Assembly (NCBI GenBank): GCA_026874595.1
Contig: CM049322.1
Coordinates: forward strand, 44,642,840-44,706,839
Source: Sipunculus nudus
Taxonomy: Eukaryota; Annelida; Sipuncula; Golfingiida; Sipunculidae
Reading direction: 5' to 3'
DNA: 64,000 nt
The notes beneath the pieces are model-generated. The model worked only from the letters and a program-made list of their open reading frames with translations, did no database searches and was not told the DNA's origin. This document shows, one piece after another, positions 26,387 through 37,869 of the stretch; the first letter of the stretch is position 1, and each line of letters opens with the position of its first letter. The translations under genes and the position numbers were made by a program.

Positions 26387-26842
26387 CGAGATCGACAACG
26401 AGAACGAGATTCCGCGTGACTGCAAATAGACTTATAATCAGTACGGCTCAGCTCAGTTAAACGTTGTATGTGAAGGGAATATTCCAACCCTTTGTCTTTG
26501 AAGTTTGAGGCGTTGGTAAAACAGAAAAAAAAGTTCAACAAACCTTTGTCACTTCAGTCTTCACGTCTTCAGTCTTGATCGAGACTACACCAACCTGTCT
26601 ACGTTTTTTGGAAATATATTTTTTTTAAAAGCTAACATTTTCAGTAATTTCTTAGAAATCGGCATATAGTATTATAGAATAACCGGCGACGCAACAAGTC
26701 CCAGGTTTCTGTTGTCAGCACTGCGTCAGTCACTAACGGTAACAAAAAAGCCCATTCTTATATATGCCATAGGCTACACATGGAAGTGACAGCCTAGCCT
26801 AATATGGCAATATTAGTTTGTTTTACAACTTGTTGCACACTT

Positions 26843-27184
26843 TAGGCCCAAAAAAATAAAAGGTATGGTTCTCAGGCACCGCCCGCATCAATTTTAAACC
26901 CCCGCATCAAAAATTTTTATTTTGATTTTTCAAAGTAAGTAACCAATTTTGAACTACAGCCGTTCGGACATTTCTTTCAAGAAAATAAAATCATACATTT
27001 TCCTTTGTTATATAGTACTTTTACTTGTTTAGCAAAATAAATCTGTTATTATCATGCTTTTCCCTTATCATTTGACATTTTTATCGAAACATACAAAAAA
27101 ACTAAAAATAAAAAAAACGCCCGCCTGCATTGATTTCTGAAGAAAAGTGCCTGAGAACGATACTTTTTTTTAATTTTGGCCTTA
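26843..27184. mobile_element. ~340 bp MITE, TA-flanked
   Basis: The ends are imperfect inverted repeats of about 38 bp. The left contains GGTATGGTTCTCAGGCAC; the right, reverse-complemented, contains AGTATCGTTCTCAGGCAC. The similarity continues inward with CGCCCGCATC against its diverged partner. Both ends abut TA, consistent with Tc1/mariner-type insertion, but a 2 bp duplication is weak evidence. It has no coding capacity. Confidence 0.6.
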
Positions 27185-27904
27185 CAATGATATGACACTA
27201 TAGTGACAGATCAGATGTCTCCTTGCATGCATGAGTAGGGCTCTATCTTTGTTTTAACTGGTAATCCTTTTAGCTTAGCTGAATGAAAGTCTGTTTGAGC
27301 TAAACCTAAAGCAATCATTCTTTGTCTGTTGCCCGTCTGTTTTTAGTGCTGTCTGACTGTCCGTTATTCGGGAAGAGTTCAAAACCGTTTAACCCGGAAA
27401 CTTCATAATGAACTCCCTGGGAGGTCCTTGAAAACTCTCCTTGGAACCCTGTAATTAGGTCACAGCAACCTATATTCTCCAGTTTCAGCACCCAGAATAA
27501 TTAAAAATTTAACACGCGGTGTTACAGCCAGCGGGAAGAGGTATTACCTTTTTCGGCCAAATAAGTCAGGGCATCGCCGGATTGACACATGTTGTTGCTC
27601 CACGATACACAAGGCCCCACGAGCTGTGTTTATGTTGACATCTGGTGTCACGCCCGGTCCACTGTTTTTGACCCTTGTTTACAGGATTAAGGTGCTTTTC
27701 ATAAGTGTGTAGTCCGTATGGAAAACCATCTTTAAGCAAACAGTTTCAAAGCAAAGTTTATGCGGGTACAGATTTATTTTAAAGGGAAGAGGCTATTATT
27801 CCTGTTTATCCATCATGCTTTGTAGGTGATTGGGCCCCTTTAAATTTTACCCAACTAAAGTGTTTTTCAGAGGCTTTATTGTATTCACTTGCATAATGTC
27901 CTGA

Positions 27905-29060
27905 GATTGCTTATCCTCTGCTGGTGCTTACTATTAAATGTCTTACCATTCCACGTCTGTACTCACAGATTGCTCATCCTCTGCTGGTGCTGACCATTAA
28001 ATGTCTTATTATTCCTTGTCTGTACTTACAGATTGCTCATCCTCTGCTGGTGCTTACCATTAAATGTCTTATTATTCCTTGTCTGTACTCACAGATTACT
28101 CATCCTCTAATGGTGCTTACCATTAAATGTCTTACCATTCCACGTCTGTACTCACAGATTGCCCATCCTCTGCTGGTGCTTACCATTAAATGTCTTACCA
28201 TTCCACGTCTGTACTCACAGATTGCTCATCCTCTGCTGGTGCTTACCATTAAATGTCTTATTATTCCTTGTCTGTACTCACAGATTACTCATCCTCTAAT
28301 GGTGCTTACCATTAAATGTCTTACCATTCCACGTCTGTACTCACAGATTGCCCATCCTCTGCTGGTGCTTACCATTAAATGTCTTACCATTCCACGTCTG
28401 TACTCACAGATTGCTCATCCTCTGCTGGTGCTTACCATTAAATGTCTTATTATTCCTTGTCTGTACTTACAGATTGCTCATCCTCTGCTGGTGCTGACCA
28501 TTAAATGTCATATTATTCCTTGTCTGTACTTACAGATTGCTCATCCTCTGCTGGCGCTTACCATTAAATGTCTTATTATTCCTTGTCTGTACTCACAGAT
28601 TACTCATCCTCTGCTGTTGCTGATCTTTAAAATCCTTACTATTCCTTGTCTGTACTCACAGATAACTCATCCTCTGCTGTTGCTGACCTTTAAAATTCTT
28701 ACCATTCCTCGTCTGTACTCACAGATTGCTCATCCTCTGCTGGTGATTACCATTAAAGTCTTACCATTCCTTGTTTGTACTCGCATATTGCTCATCCTCT
28801 AATGGTGATTACCATTAAAAGTCTTATTATTCCTTGTCTGTACTCACAGAATGCTCATCCTCTGCTGGTGCTTACCATTAAAGTCTTACCATTCCTTGTT
28901 TGTACTCACATATTGCTCATCCTCTAATGGTGATTACCATTAAAATTCTATTTTTCCTTGTCTGTACTTATGGAGCTCATCCTCTGCTGGTGTTGACCAT
29001 TAAAAGTCTTACCATTCCCCGTCTGTACTCACAGATTGCTCATCCTCTCCTCATTAAAAA
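27905..29060 (+). repeat. 63 bp minisatellite with open frame
   Basis: About 18 tandem units, each reading roughly ATTGCTCATCCTCTGCTGGT, GCTTACCATTAAATGTCTTA, CCATTCCACGTCTGTACTCA, CAG. Because 63 is a multiple of three, one plus frame stays open for 292 codons (27924-28802). Variant units occur in a higher-order AAB pattern of about 189 bp in the middle of the array. The last units contain indels and drift out of register. I treat it as a non-coding repeat. Confidence 0.9.
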
Positions 29061-30034
29061 TCTTAGCATTACTTCCTGGGGTCTGATTATGATTCAGAAA
29101 ATATGACTTTTTAACAGAACAAAAAAAAAATGTATAAGATATGCCTAATGTTTATAAATCTTTAATTTGATTCCCCCAGGGTCTATGATGTCTATGTTAG
29201 TCATTTGTAAGCATTTTCCAGTAGGAACAGAAGAACTACATTTCTCAATGCAATTTCTGTAGATGAGTAAATAGTTTGTTTATAATATAAACTCGCCTTG
29301 TTTATGAGTCGCATTATGAAAACATTTATTTGTAAAATAACAGTGTCCTGCTGTCGAAACCAGGAAAGCTGTATAGAGTGTGATAAAATTAATGACTGCT
29401 GTCATGTGATGTGGTATAAGTTCACTCTAGTGTGAATTGATCCAATACAAGAATATTCTTGTAAATTTATATTGCTAGCTATAGTTGTGACCTATTCATC
29501 CTATAATAGACCTTTGCTGGGTTGTTGTAAGATATTCTAAAATCATATGACTCAGAAAGAAACCCTCTGATAAAATTGACAAAACGTGTATTACACTTTG
29601 AATGTACTGTGCATATGACTGAATTTGAAAAAAAGTCCATTCCCATATTTAAGGAAATTTGGTGTTTAGTGTCGCTGTCCCAAACATCCCTGAAGTCCAG
29701 AACAGAATGCTGATGATTTCACAACCTCCCACGGCCACCCCATGCTCAGAGGGCATGGAGTGTTTGTAAGGCCTGGATTACCAAACCAGCCTCAATCACA
29801 TAAATTTGTGTATCCAGATGACCTCAGACGAACTCATTTGGGCCACAACAACCTTTAGAGTTTTAAACCCATTTTCCAGCCTGGACCTTTTCTGGATCTG
29901 GGGATCCTTTCTAAAGTCCTGGATCCCCTCTGAATCACTTGTACCCCATCCCTATAAATGAGCCCCCATCATAAACCATGGTTCCTTTCAAAGGAGTGTA
30001 CATTACTATATTTAAGTAATTTTACTCTTTGCAG
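29061..30034. other. 5' flank of the CARD-NACHT-LRR gene
   Basis: No gene is visible. The segment ends in TTTTACTCTTTGCAG at about 30020-30034, an acceptor, so an untranslated exon of the following gene must lie further upstream. I could not place it or the promoter. Confidence 0.4.
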
Positions 30035-30048
30035 AATCATAGTTCACC

Positions 30049-30189
30049 ATGGCACAGTCGAGTCATCAAAATACGATAAAGAAGAACAGAGTGTTTCTTG
30101 TTGAAAGAGTTGATGTTACAAACACTGCAATCCTGGATCAACTGGTCCAGGACGAGGTGTTGTCTGTGGAGAAGCTGATGGCAATTAAG
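30049..30189 (+). CDS. CARD-NACHT-LRR receptor, exon 1 (CARD, first half)
   Basis: ATG 30049 lies in a good context (CACCATGG), 14 nt after an acceptor. The 47 codons begin MAQSSHQNTIKKNRVFLVER and end VLSVEKLMAIK. This is the first half of a CARD (helices 1-3, with the ILDQLVQDEVLS core). The donor is AAG/GTATTT, phase 0. CARDs make homotypic contacts with downstream adaptors or caspases in innate-immune signalling. The domain is completed by the exon at 35479. The assignment rests on the hydrophobic pattern and on the rest of the gene, so the domain type (CARD rather than another death-fold) is likely but not certain. Confidence 0.72.
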
Positions 30190-31019
30190 GTATTTACATA
30201 CTGTAACCTGTAAACCAGACATTAGTGAACAAGCATGTAGGTGGGTTAGGGCTTCGGCACGGAGCCTTCAAGAAATGTTATTAAAATGATACAAGCATGC
30301 TTTTCCATAAGTTTTTTTGTGATTAACCAACTAAACTGGAAAGTTTATAAAATACAAAAGTATTAGAGGCTGAAAAGCCAACGTCATCAGCCAAGCTTTC
30401 CGTCTGTTCGGCCGCCGTGTGTTAACATTTACCTTGTGAGCAGGATATTTCATAAAGGATTTGCCGTAGGAATTTTATTTCTTTGGTGCTAATGCATATT
30501 AACAAAATCTCGGTCAAGTTCGAAGATGGGTCGCCTTGACTTATTTTTCGACGTTTAAGAGCAAATTATAGAAAAAAAACAGCCTGTGTTAATACTTACC
30601 TTATGAGTGGGATATCTCAAAAAAGGATTTACCATAGGAATTTTATTTCTTCGGTGCTGATGAATATTAACAAAATCTGGGTCAAGATTGAAGAATGGTG
30701 ACCTTGACTTATTTTTTGACATTTTAGAGCGACTTACAGAAAAAAACCCGCCTGTGTTAACATTTACCTTGTTAGCGGGATATCTGGAAAATGATTTACT
30801 ATAGGAATTTTATTTTATCTGTTGCTGATGCATATTAACAAAACCTCGGTCAGCTTTAAAGATGGGTGATCCTGACTTGTTTTTTTCAACGTTTTAGAGT
30901 GAATTATAGAAAAGAATCTTATAAGCTTATTTCTCAAGAACCACTGCCGAGACTGGGTGGATAGTATAAAACATGCTATAATTATTGGCACTGATGGTCT
31001 AACTGCTGCACAGGTTTGG
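30190..31019. repeat. ~175 bp direct repeats in intron 1
   Basis: Three copies at about 30420, 30590 and 30760 of a unit containing CCTTGTGAGC.GGATAT, AGGAATTTTATTTC and GATGCATATTAACAAAATCT, followed by a GACCTTGACTTA-type motif. A further copy lies at about 34075-34270. Dispersed invertebrate repeat, non-coding. Confidence 0.7.
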
Positions 31020-33790
31020 GGGCGCCACCTTCAATTTCTGATTTTAAAAGAATTTTTATCAGATTTTTAGGGAACCTTTGAGCTTATGCAATGGCGCAGC
31101 GTCGTCCGTCCATCGTCAGCCGTCCGCCGTCCAGGGCTGGCTTTCCGCCGTCCATGGCTGTAAGTCAGAAACTGTCAGAGCTAGCAGCTCCAAATTACAT
31201 GTAAGAAATAGTTACATGTGAAACTTGGTGCCCTGGAGCTTATTATTGGGTATCTGCATTAATTTAGATTTTATAGAGAAAAAGCTTAAAAACCTTAAAA
31301 AATCTTCTTCTCTGAAACTGTCCAGCCAAATTGTCAAATATTTTACAGAAATGATCCCTGGAACAATCTCTCTCAAGTTTCTTCGAATGGTTCCAGTTCG
31401 GAGATTTTTGGCCGAGTTACAGGTGGTTCAACTTGGTCATCTGTCCAAAAAAGCACACTAGAATTGAAATCTCAGAAACGGCTAATGCTATAATCACCAA
31501 ATTTTTTACCAATGTTTGTCACATATGTCCTATCTGATTTTGAGGTATTGGTGGCGCCACCTACATTGGTGTGTTTTTTACAAGCAAAAATGTAATTTTA
31601 AACCCTTCTAGCTTATACACTGATTAAAGATGATACTGTTAAGCTGATTGGTTTAAACTTTACAAGGATTATTCTATGGTAGGGTTCTGCCAGTTTTATA
31701 AGAATAGATTGAGTAAATACAATTTAAAAAAAGCAATTTGAAAAGGCTTTCTGTATTTAAAAACAGATTTGACAACATACTGAGTTTCAGCAGCCAAGTC
31801 AAGAGGTACTCAGTACAAACAGGTGGGTTCCAGACATCACCATGGCAACTGACCTGGCTCTGGGGGGTGTGTCTAGACAATGTGTGTAGACGTCTAGACA
31901 CAGCGTCTAGATGTCTAGACACAATGTTTAGATGCAGAATTCCCAGATCATTGGAACTATATCTTTCAGTTGTTTGAAAAAAACTTGGTTTGCATTATAA
32001 GCGAATCAGGTTTATCATCAGTTTACATGTGAACTGATGCGCCCTCATTTTTGTTGACCTCTGACCTTTCCTCGCTGCCCAGCGTCCATTTATGCCTCTG
32101 TTTCCACACATAAACCCGCATATCTCGGGAACCGTTTGACTAATCAGGCTAAACATTTTGCTAAAATGTAGCCCTTTTACAGCTTTATAACATACACTAA
32201 AAATGGTGGCGCTACCTACAACCATTTTTGCACAGCGTCCATCTGTTCATCTGCCTTGGGATAATATCACTCATATCTCTGCAGCCATTTGACTTATCCA
32301 CTTGAAATTTTGCAGGTTTATACATCCTGGACAGCTTTCTTGATTTTATGACAGGTGGCGCCACCTACATTCACGTTTACTCTGCAGACATCCAAGCTCA
32401 TATCTTGGGAACCGTTTGACCGATTGGGCCAAAATTTTGCATGTGTATAGATCTTGCATAGCTCTTCATTATAGGCAAAACTGGTGGCGCCACCTGCAAC
32501 CATTTTTGCACAGCGTCCATCTGTTCATCTGCCTTTGGATAAAATCACTCATATCTCATTAGTGGTTTGACTTATCCACCTGAAATTGTGCAGGTTTATA
32601 CATCCTGGACAGCTCTCTTGATTTTATGACAGGTGGCGCCACCTACATTCACGTTTACTCTGCAGACAACCAAGCTCATATCTCGGGAACTGTTTGACCG
32701 ATTGGGCCAAAATTTTGCATGTTTATAGATCTCACATAGCTCTTCATCATGGGCAAAACTGGTGGCGCCACTGGCAACCATTAATGCACAGCATCCATCT
32801 GTTCATCTACCTTGGGATAAAATAACTCTTATCTCAACAGCCGTTTGACTTATCAACCTGAAATTTTGCAGGTTTAAACATCCTGGACAGCTCTCTTGAT
32901 TTTAGAACAGGTGGCGCCACTTTCATTCAAGTTTATTCTACATACATCCAAGCTCATATCTCGGGAACTGTTTGACCGATTGGGCCAAAATTTTCTCGTG
33001 TATAGATCTCACATAGCTCTTCATCATAATCAAAACTGGTGGCCACCTGCAACCACTTATGAACACCGTCCATCTGTTCATCTGCCTTGGGATAAAATCA
33101 CTCATATCCCAGCAGTGGTTTGACTTATCCATCTGAAATTTTGCAGGTTTATACATTCTGGACAATTTTCTCTATTTCATGACAGGTGGCGCCACCTACA
33201 TTCACGTTTACTCTGCAGACAACCAAGCTCATATCTCGGGAACTGTTTGACCGATTGGGCCAAAATTTTGCATGTTTATAGATCTCACATAGCTCTTCAT
33301 CATGGGCAAAACTGGTGGCGCCACTGGCAACCATTAATGCACAGCATCCATCTGTTCATCTACCTTGGGATAAAATTACTCTTATCTCAACAGCCGTTTG
33401 ACTTATCAACCTGAAATTTTGCAGGTTTAAACATCCTGGACAGCTCTCTTGATTTTAGAACAGGTGGCGCCACTTTCATTCAAGTTTATTCTACATACAT
33501 CCAAGCTCATATCTCGGGAACTGTTTGACCGATTGGGCCAAAATTTTCTCGTGTATAGATCTCACATAGCTCTTCATCATAATCAAAACTGGTGGCCACC
33601 TGCAACCACTTATGAACACCGTCCATCTGTTCATCTGCCTTGGGATAAAATCACTCATATCCCAGCAGTGGTTTGACTTATCCATCTGAAATTTTGCAGG
33701 TTTATACATTCTGGACAATTTTCTCTATTTTATGACAGGTGGCACCACCTACATTCACGTTTACGCTGCAGACATCCATGCTAATATGCA
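31020..33790 (+). repeat. Palindrome-bearing array, forward arm (intron 1)
   Basis: Units of about 278 bp, each with two copies of the palindrome GGTGGCGCCACC or a variant (for example about 32355, 32484, 32632, 32761, 32912), alternating about 130 and 148 bp apart. Constant phrases are CATATCTCGGGAACCGTTTG, TGGGCCAAAATTTTGCATGT and CATCCTGGACAGCTCTCTTG. Matching sequence in reverse orientation lies at 36470-37760. A GTCCGTC-rich segment precedes it (about 31105-31150). The short open frames across the units are by-products of the repeat. Confidence 0.85.
32628..33733 (+). repeat. Near-identical 553 bp tandem duplication
   Basis: 32628-33180 and 33181-33733 match almost base for base. I saw two differences, near 32821/33374 and near 33175/33728. 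Neighbouring units of the same array differ far more, so this is a recent event. Confidence 0.85.
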
Positions 33791-34279
33791 ACACACCTCG
33801 CTCTATTCCCCTTGCCACTTTATCCATGCCTCACTTCACCCGTCCCACTCTGATTTCTGTGGATACACAGTCGCTTGTTGACTACCCATATTCTAGTTTT
33901 AAAATGTCTTAGTCTGAAACTTGGATGTGAAAATGTCCATTTTGCTGAAATCATAATGACTAAGGTAGATATGCAGGACTTAAAAGGATCAATATTAAAT
34001 TTTAAAAATAAACCTCCATTCATACTCCCAAACTTTGCACAGGTTCGTATTAGGCCTGTAGGCCTTGTTCAGTTATGGCCTTGTGAGCGGGATATTTTCA
34101 AAAGTAATCAACGCAGGAATTTCATTTCTTGGGTGCTGATATATATCAACAAAATCTCAGTCAAGTTCGAAGATGGATGACCTTGACCTACTGCTCAAAG
34201 TCACAGAGCTTGTAATAGAAAAAACTTATTTCTGAAGCATATTTCTCAGGAACCACTGGATGGATTGTTTTGGAATGTG

Positions 34280-35478
34280 GAATGGTCATGGGCCTTGATG
34301 ATCTCTTAAGTGCTGCATGACTAACAAAGACTGGGGCCAGACTTACAAAGTTACTATATACCTCTTTAGTTCACAACTTAAACAAGAGACATGTACAGAT
34401 ATACATTCATGTGATAACAAATATTTCATGAATACTTGTTACTGTTACCACCCATAAATACTGCTCTTTTATCTGAGGGCTTTTGTCAATTTTAGCTGAT
34501 ATTCAGTCATATCTTCTCTTAAACATGTAGTGTCCTTGGACAGAACTTTTTCACCAATATTCATCCTCTGGTTAAACGGAAACGGTAAAAATTGTGCTTT
34601 GAAAATTTTGTCCTGATTTCCCCAGGGGAAGGTTGTTTAAGAAACAGAGACTCTCACATGTGCAATGATTTGGCAAATTTCATCAAACTGCAACATAATG
34701 TGTACACCTGATTGTGAACTAGGCGTATAAATATCAATCAACATAATATTGGGTTCCTTTAATCCCTTTTAATAAAAAAATCCCCTTGGTTGTGAAATTT
34801 GCCTTTTCTCTTAAGGCATGTCATGACCTTGATGCAAAAAAATGAGTTAAGTGATGGTGACCTTTATTTGTGTTTTTTTTTTGTTCACTAACTTTAATTT
34901 CAGTGAACTGCCGAGGCATATCTTGATATAATGGCAATGTATGCATATTGATCCCTATTAAATTAAAAAAAAAAATTGAGCAGTGTTCATAGCTAAACAT
35001 GTAACTTGCCACACAAAATGACAACGTAGGCATATTGATCAGAATTAAACTTAAACAAAGTCGTAAATTGTTCATTGCCACGTATGTCAGTTACCAGGTA
35101 TAGATAGCAGTTTGCCACCATTTGATCTCAGTGTCACATTACATTGAATGCTAGCCATTTCTTGCTATTAATTGCAATTACATGTGTATTTCCTATTAGA
35201 TTAGCTATTGGTTGGGGCCTAATTTTTTTTTAATGGAGGCAAATGCAAGTTCTTCATCTAGGTCAGCCTGTTTTACACACTGGTCTTGTTTTTTTATATG
35301 GGTATATAACATTAAGGACAGATACAACTTTCTATGTTGTTTATTAAAATTGTAGGGTTTTGTTAAACATTTGGCCAGCTTAAAGTTTATTTTCTTCAAA
35401 GGGAAGGGTAGGAATAGTGAGAAATAACCTGAATTGTTTATTTTACAGTTTTCTGTAGTTTGTTTACTTCTCTTTCAG
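34280..35478. other. Rest of intron 1
   Basis: AT-rich intron sequence without a credible gene. It ends in the acceptor TTTACTTCTCTTTCAG at 35463-35478. Confidence 0.5.
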
Positions 35479-35626
35479 AACACCTGTACTACAAACTCAC
35501 AGTGTGTGTCTGCCCTCCTTACCCACCTGCACTCTAGGACCCCAGAAGACTGGTCTACTTTCTTGAAGTGTCTTACAGCCAATGGTCATGAACATGTGGT
35601 GGATGGACTCAAGGCTGCAGTCACAG
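35479..35626 (+). CDS. CARD-NACHT-LRR receptor, exon 2 (CARD, second half)
   Basis: A 148 nt exon between TCTCTTTCAG and ACAG/GTAAAAT. It continues exon 1 in phase 0 and encodes NTCTTNSQCVSALLTHLHSR through GLKAAVT, which supplies CARD helices 4-6 (LLTHLHSR, WSTFLKCL, HVVDGLKAA). It ends in phase 1 and leaves G to be completed by the exon at 43552. A CARD split by one phase-0 intron with matching phases on both sides is strong evidence for the gene model, although the intron is over 5 kb. An ATG-initiated open frame starting upstream at 35434 belongs to the intron. Confidence 0.75.
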
Positions 35627-36469
35627 GTAAAATTCAGTTTATTTTTGTTGCCTGCTGGGATATACGATTCAACTACCATATTGTTTAGTTAAGTATGTTT
35701 GCTAAAGAAACTTAAAATGATCAAATAACCTGATAAATACCGTAATACATGCCTCTTCTTAAAAAAAAAAACAGTTGATACATTTTAAGCCAAAGTTTTC
35801 ATCCCAAGCTTTAATCTTTCAAATATGATTCAACTAATCATAGAGTAAAAACCCTATTGATTTTTAGCTCAGTTGACTGAAGGTCAACTGAAGTATAGGA
35901 ATGGCACTTTGTCTGTTGGGGCGTCCGGCCATCTGTTAGGAGGGCACAAATCATAACCCCTGACCCTAGAAGCCTGTTACTAAATATCTATGGGGGTCCA
36001 TAAAAAAATCTCCGTGGACACCTGAAATTAGGTCACTGCGACAGAGATCCTCCGAGCTATTGGGCTCGTAAGTACCCGCCAGAATAATAAAAACAAGTGA
36101 CCCATGGGTCATGACGCTCAGCTGACTGGGAAGAGATTCACAAAAGGAAATTTTATCATCAGAATGATAGATACCCATTCAACTGAAGCATCAAACAGAT
36201 TAACCAACAGGCCAAGATTTAGTCTGTATTTATATATCTGAAAAATAGAGAAAAAAATGTGTAAACTTTAAAAACTAGAATACGGGTAGCCAACAAGTGA
36301 CTACCTGTATCTGCCAAAATCAGAGTGAAGTGAGGCATGGATTGAGTGGCAAGGGGAAACAGAGTGAGGTATGTTTCATATAAGCATGGATGTCTGCAGC
36401 CTAAATGTGTATGAAGGTTGTGCAACCTACCACAAATCCAGAAAGCTGTCCAAGTTGTATACATATGCA
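35627..36469. other. Start of intron 2
   Basis: Non-coding. It includes a TTTTTAGCTCAGTTGACTGA segment (about 35863) and a partner near 36113 (ACGCTCAGCTGACTGG). These resemble the AGCTCAG/CTGAGCT ends found at 39870-39905 and 40240-40275, so it probably belongs to a dispersed element. Confidence 0.45.
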
Positions 36470-37760
36470 AAATTTTAGGCAGAAAAGTCAAACCACTGCA
36501 TGGATATGAGTGATTTTAGCCGACGGCAGACAAACAGACAGACGCTGTGCAAAACTGGTTGCAGTTTTGTGTATGATAAAGACCTATGTGAGATCTAAAC
36601 ACAAGCACAATTTTGGCCCAATCGGTCAAATGGTTCCTGAGATATTAGCTTGGATGTGTGCAGCGTTAACTAGAATTTAGGTGGCGCCACCTGTCATAAA
36701 ATCAAGAAAGCTATCCAGGATGTATAAACCTGCAAAATTTTAGGCAGTTATGTCAAACCACTACAGAGAAATGAGTGATTTTAGGCCACGGCAGACCAAA
36801 AGACAGACGCTGTGCAAAATGTGCAAAAATGCTTGCAGTTGGCCCCTCCAGTTTTGTGTATGATAAAGACCTATGTGAGATCTATACACATGCAAAATTT
36901 GGGCCCAATCGTTCAAACGGTTCCCGAGATATGAGCTTGGATGTCTGCAGCATAAACTAGAATAAAGGTGGCGCCACCTGTCATAAAATCAAGAAAGCTA
37001 TCCAGGATGTATAAAACTGCAAAATTTTAGGCAGATATGTCAAACCACTGCCAAGATGTGTGACTTTATTGCACGGCAGACAAACAGACAGACGCTGTGC
37101 AAAAATGGTTGCAGGTGGTGCCACCAGTTTTGTGTATGATAAAGAGCTATGTTAGATACACATGCAAAATTTTGGCCCGATCGGTCAAACGGTTCCCTAG
37201 ATATCAGTTTGGATGTCATCAGCGTGAACGTGAATGTAGGTGGTGCCACCTGTCATAAAATCAAGAAAGCTCTCCAGGATGTATAAAACTGCAAAATTTT
37301 AGGCAGATATGTCAAACCACTGCCGAGATATGAGTGACATTATTGCACGGCAGAAAACCGGCAGACGCTGTGCAAAAATGGTTGCAGGTGGCGCCACCAG
37401 TTTAGCGTATGATAAAGAGCTATGTTAGATCTATATACATGCAAAATTTTGGCCCGATCGGTCAAACGGTTCCCGAAATATCAGCTTGGATGTCATCAGC
37501 GTGAATGAGAATGTAGGTGGCGCCACCTGTCATAAAATCAAGAAAGCTATCCAGGATGTATACGCATGCCGAATTTCAGGTGAATTAGTCAATTCACTGC
37601 AGAGATATGAGTGATTTTAACCAAAGGCAGATGAACAGATGGACACTGTGCAAACATGGTTACAGGTGGCGCCACCATTTTTTGTGTATGTTATAGAGCT
37701 ATCCAAGGGCTACATTAGTATAAATTTTATTTCCTGATCAGTCAAACGGTTCCCAAGATA
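36470..37760 (-). repeat. Palindrome-bearing array, inverted arm (intron 2)
   Basis: The same family as 31020-33790 but in reverse orientation. Units carry CGGTCAAACGGTTCCCGAGA, ATAAAATCAAGAAAGCTATC and GGTGGCGCCACC or GGTGGTGCCACC (about 36681, 36967, 37117, 37240, 37387, 37517, 37666). With the forward arm it makes an inverted repeat with arms over 1 kb and a central region of about 2.7 kb that includes exon 2. Confidence 0.85.
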
Positions 37761-37869
37761 TGAGCTTGGAAAGCTGATAAAATCAAGTCCCAGAGGAGCT
37801 CTCTGGAAACGAACGCGGCAGCGGCGGAGGAACCCGGTCAAAAACATAGTATCCACAAAACTTCGTTTT

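Larger units (their letters stand above)
17640..26460. mobile_element. ISL2EU-like DNA transposon, near complete
   Basis: It contains two convergent genes: a SAP/SWIM/YqaJ/PHD protein (plus strand, 19749-22553) and a THAP/HTH/DDE transposase (minus strand, 23856-25534). A DDE transposase paired with a YqaJ-type nuclease is the known hallmark of ISL2EU (IS4EU) elements. Candidate terminal inverted repeats lie at about 17699-17730 and 26358-26386. Weaker similarity extends outward on both sides (CGCGG..TCTCG and TGAT.ATAAG motifs), so the exact ends are uncertain. I could not identify a target duplication. Catalytic residues look intact in both proteins, so the element may be young. The only visible lesion is the frame break in the transposase. 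Confidence 0.75.

Noticed and set aside
27924-28802. 292-codon open frame as a protein-coding gene
   Set aside because: It lies wholly within a 63 bp minisatellite whose period is a multiple of three, and no domain or independent codon pattern is visible.
32318-33718. Several 61-76 codon frames repeated identically in the intron array
   Set aside because: They recur because the DNA is duplicated; they lie on both strands of the same repeat and have no domain.
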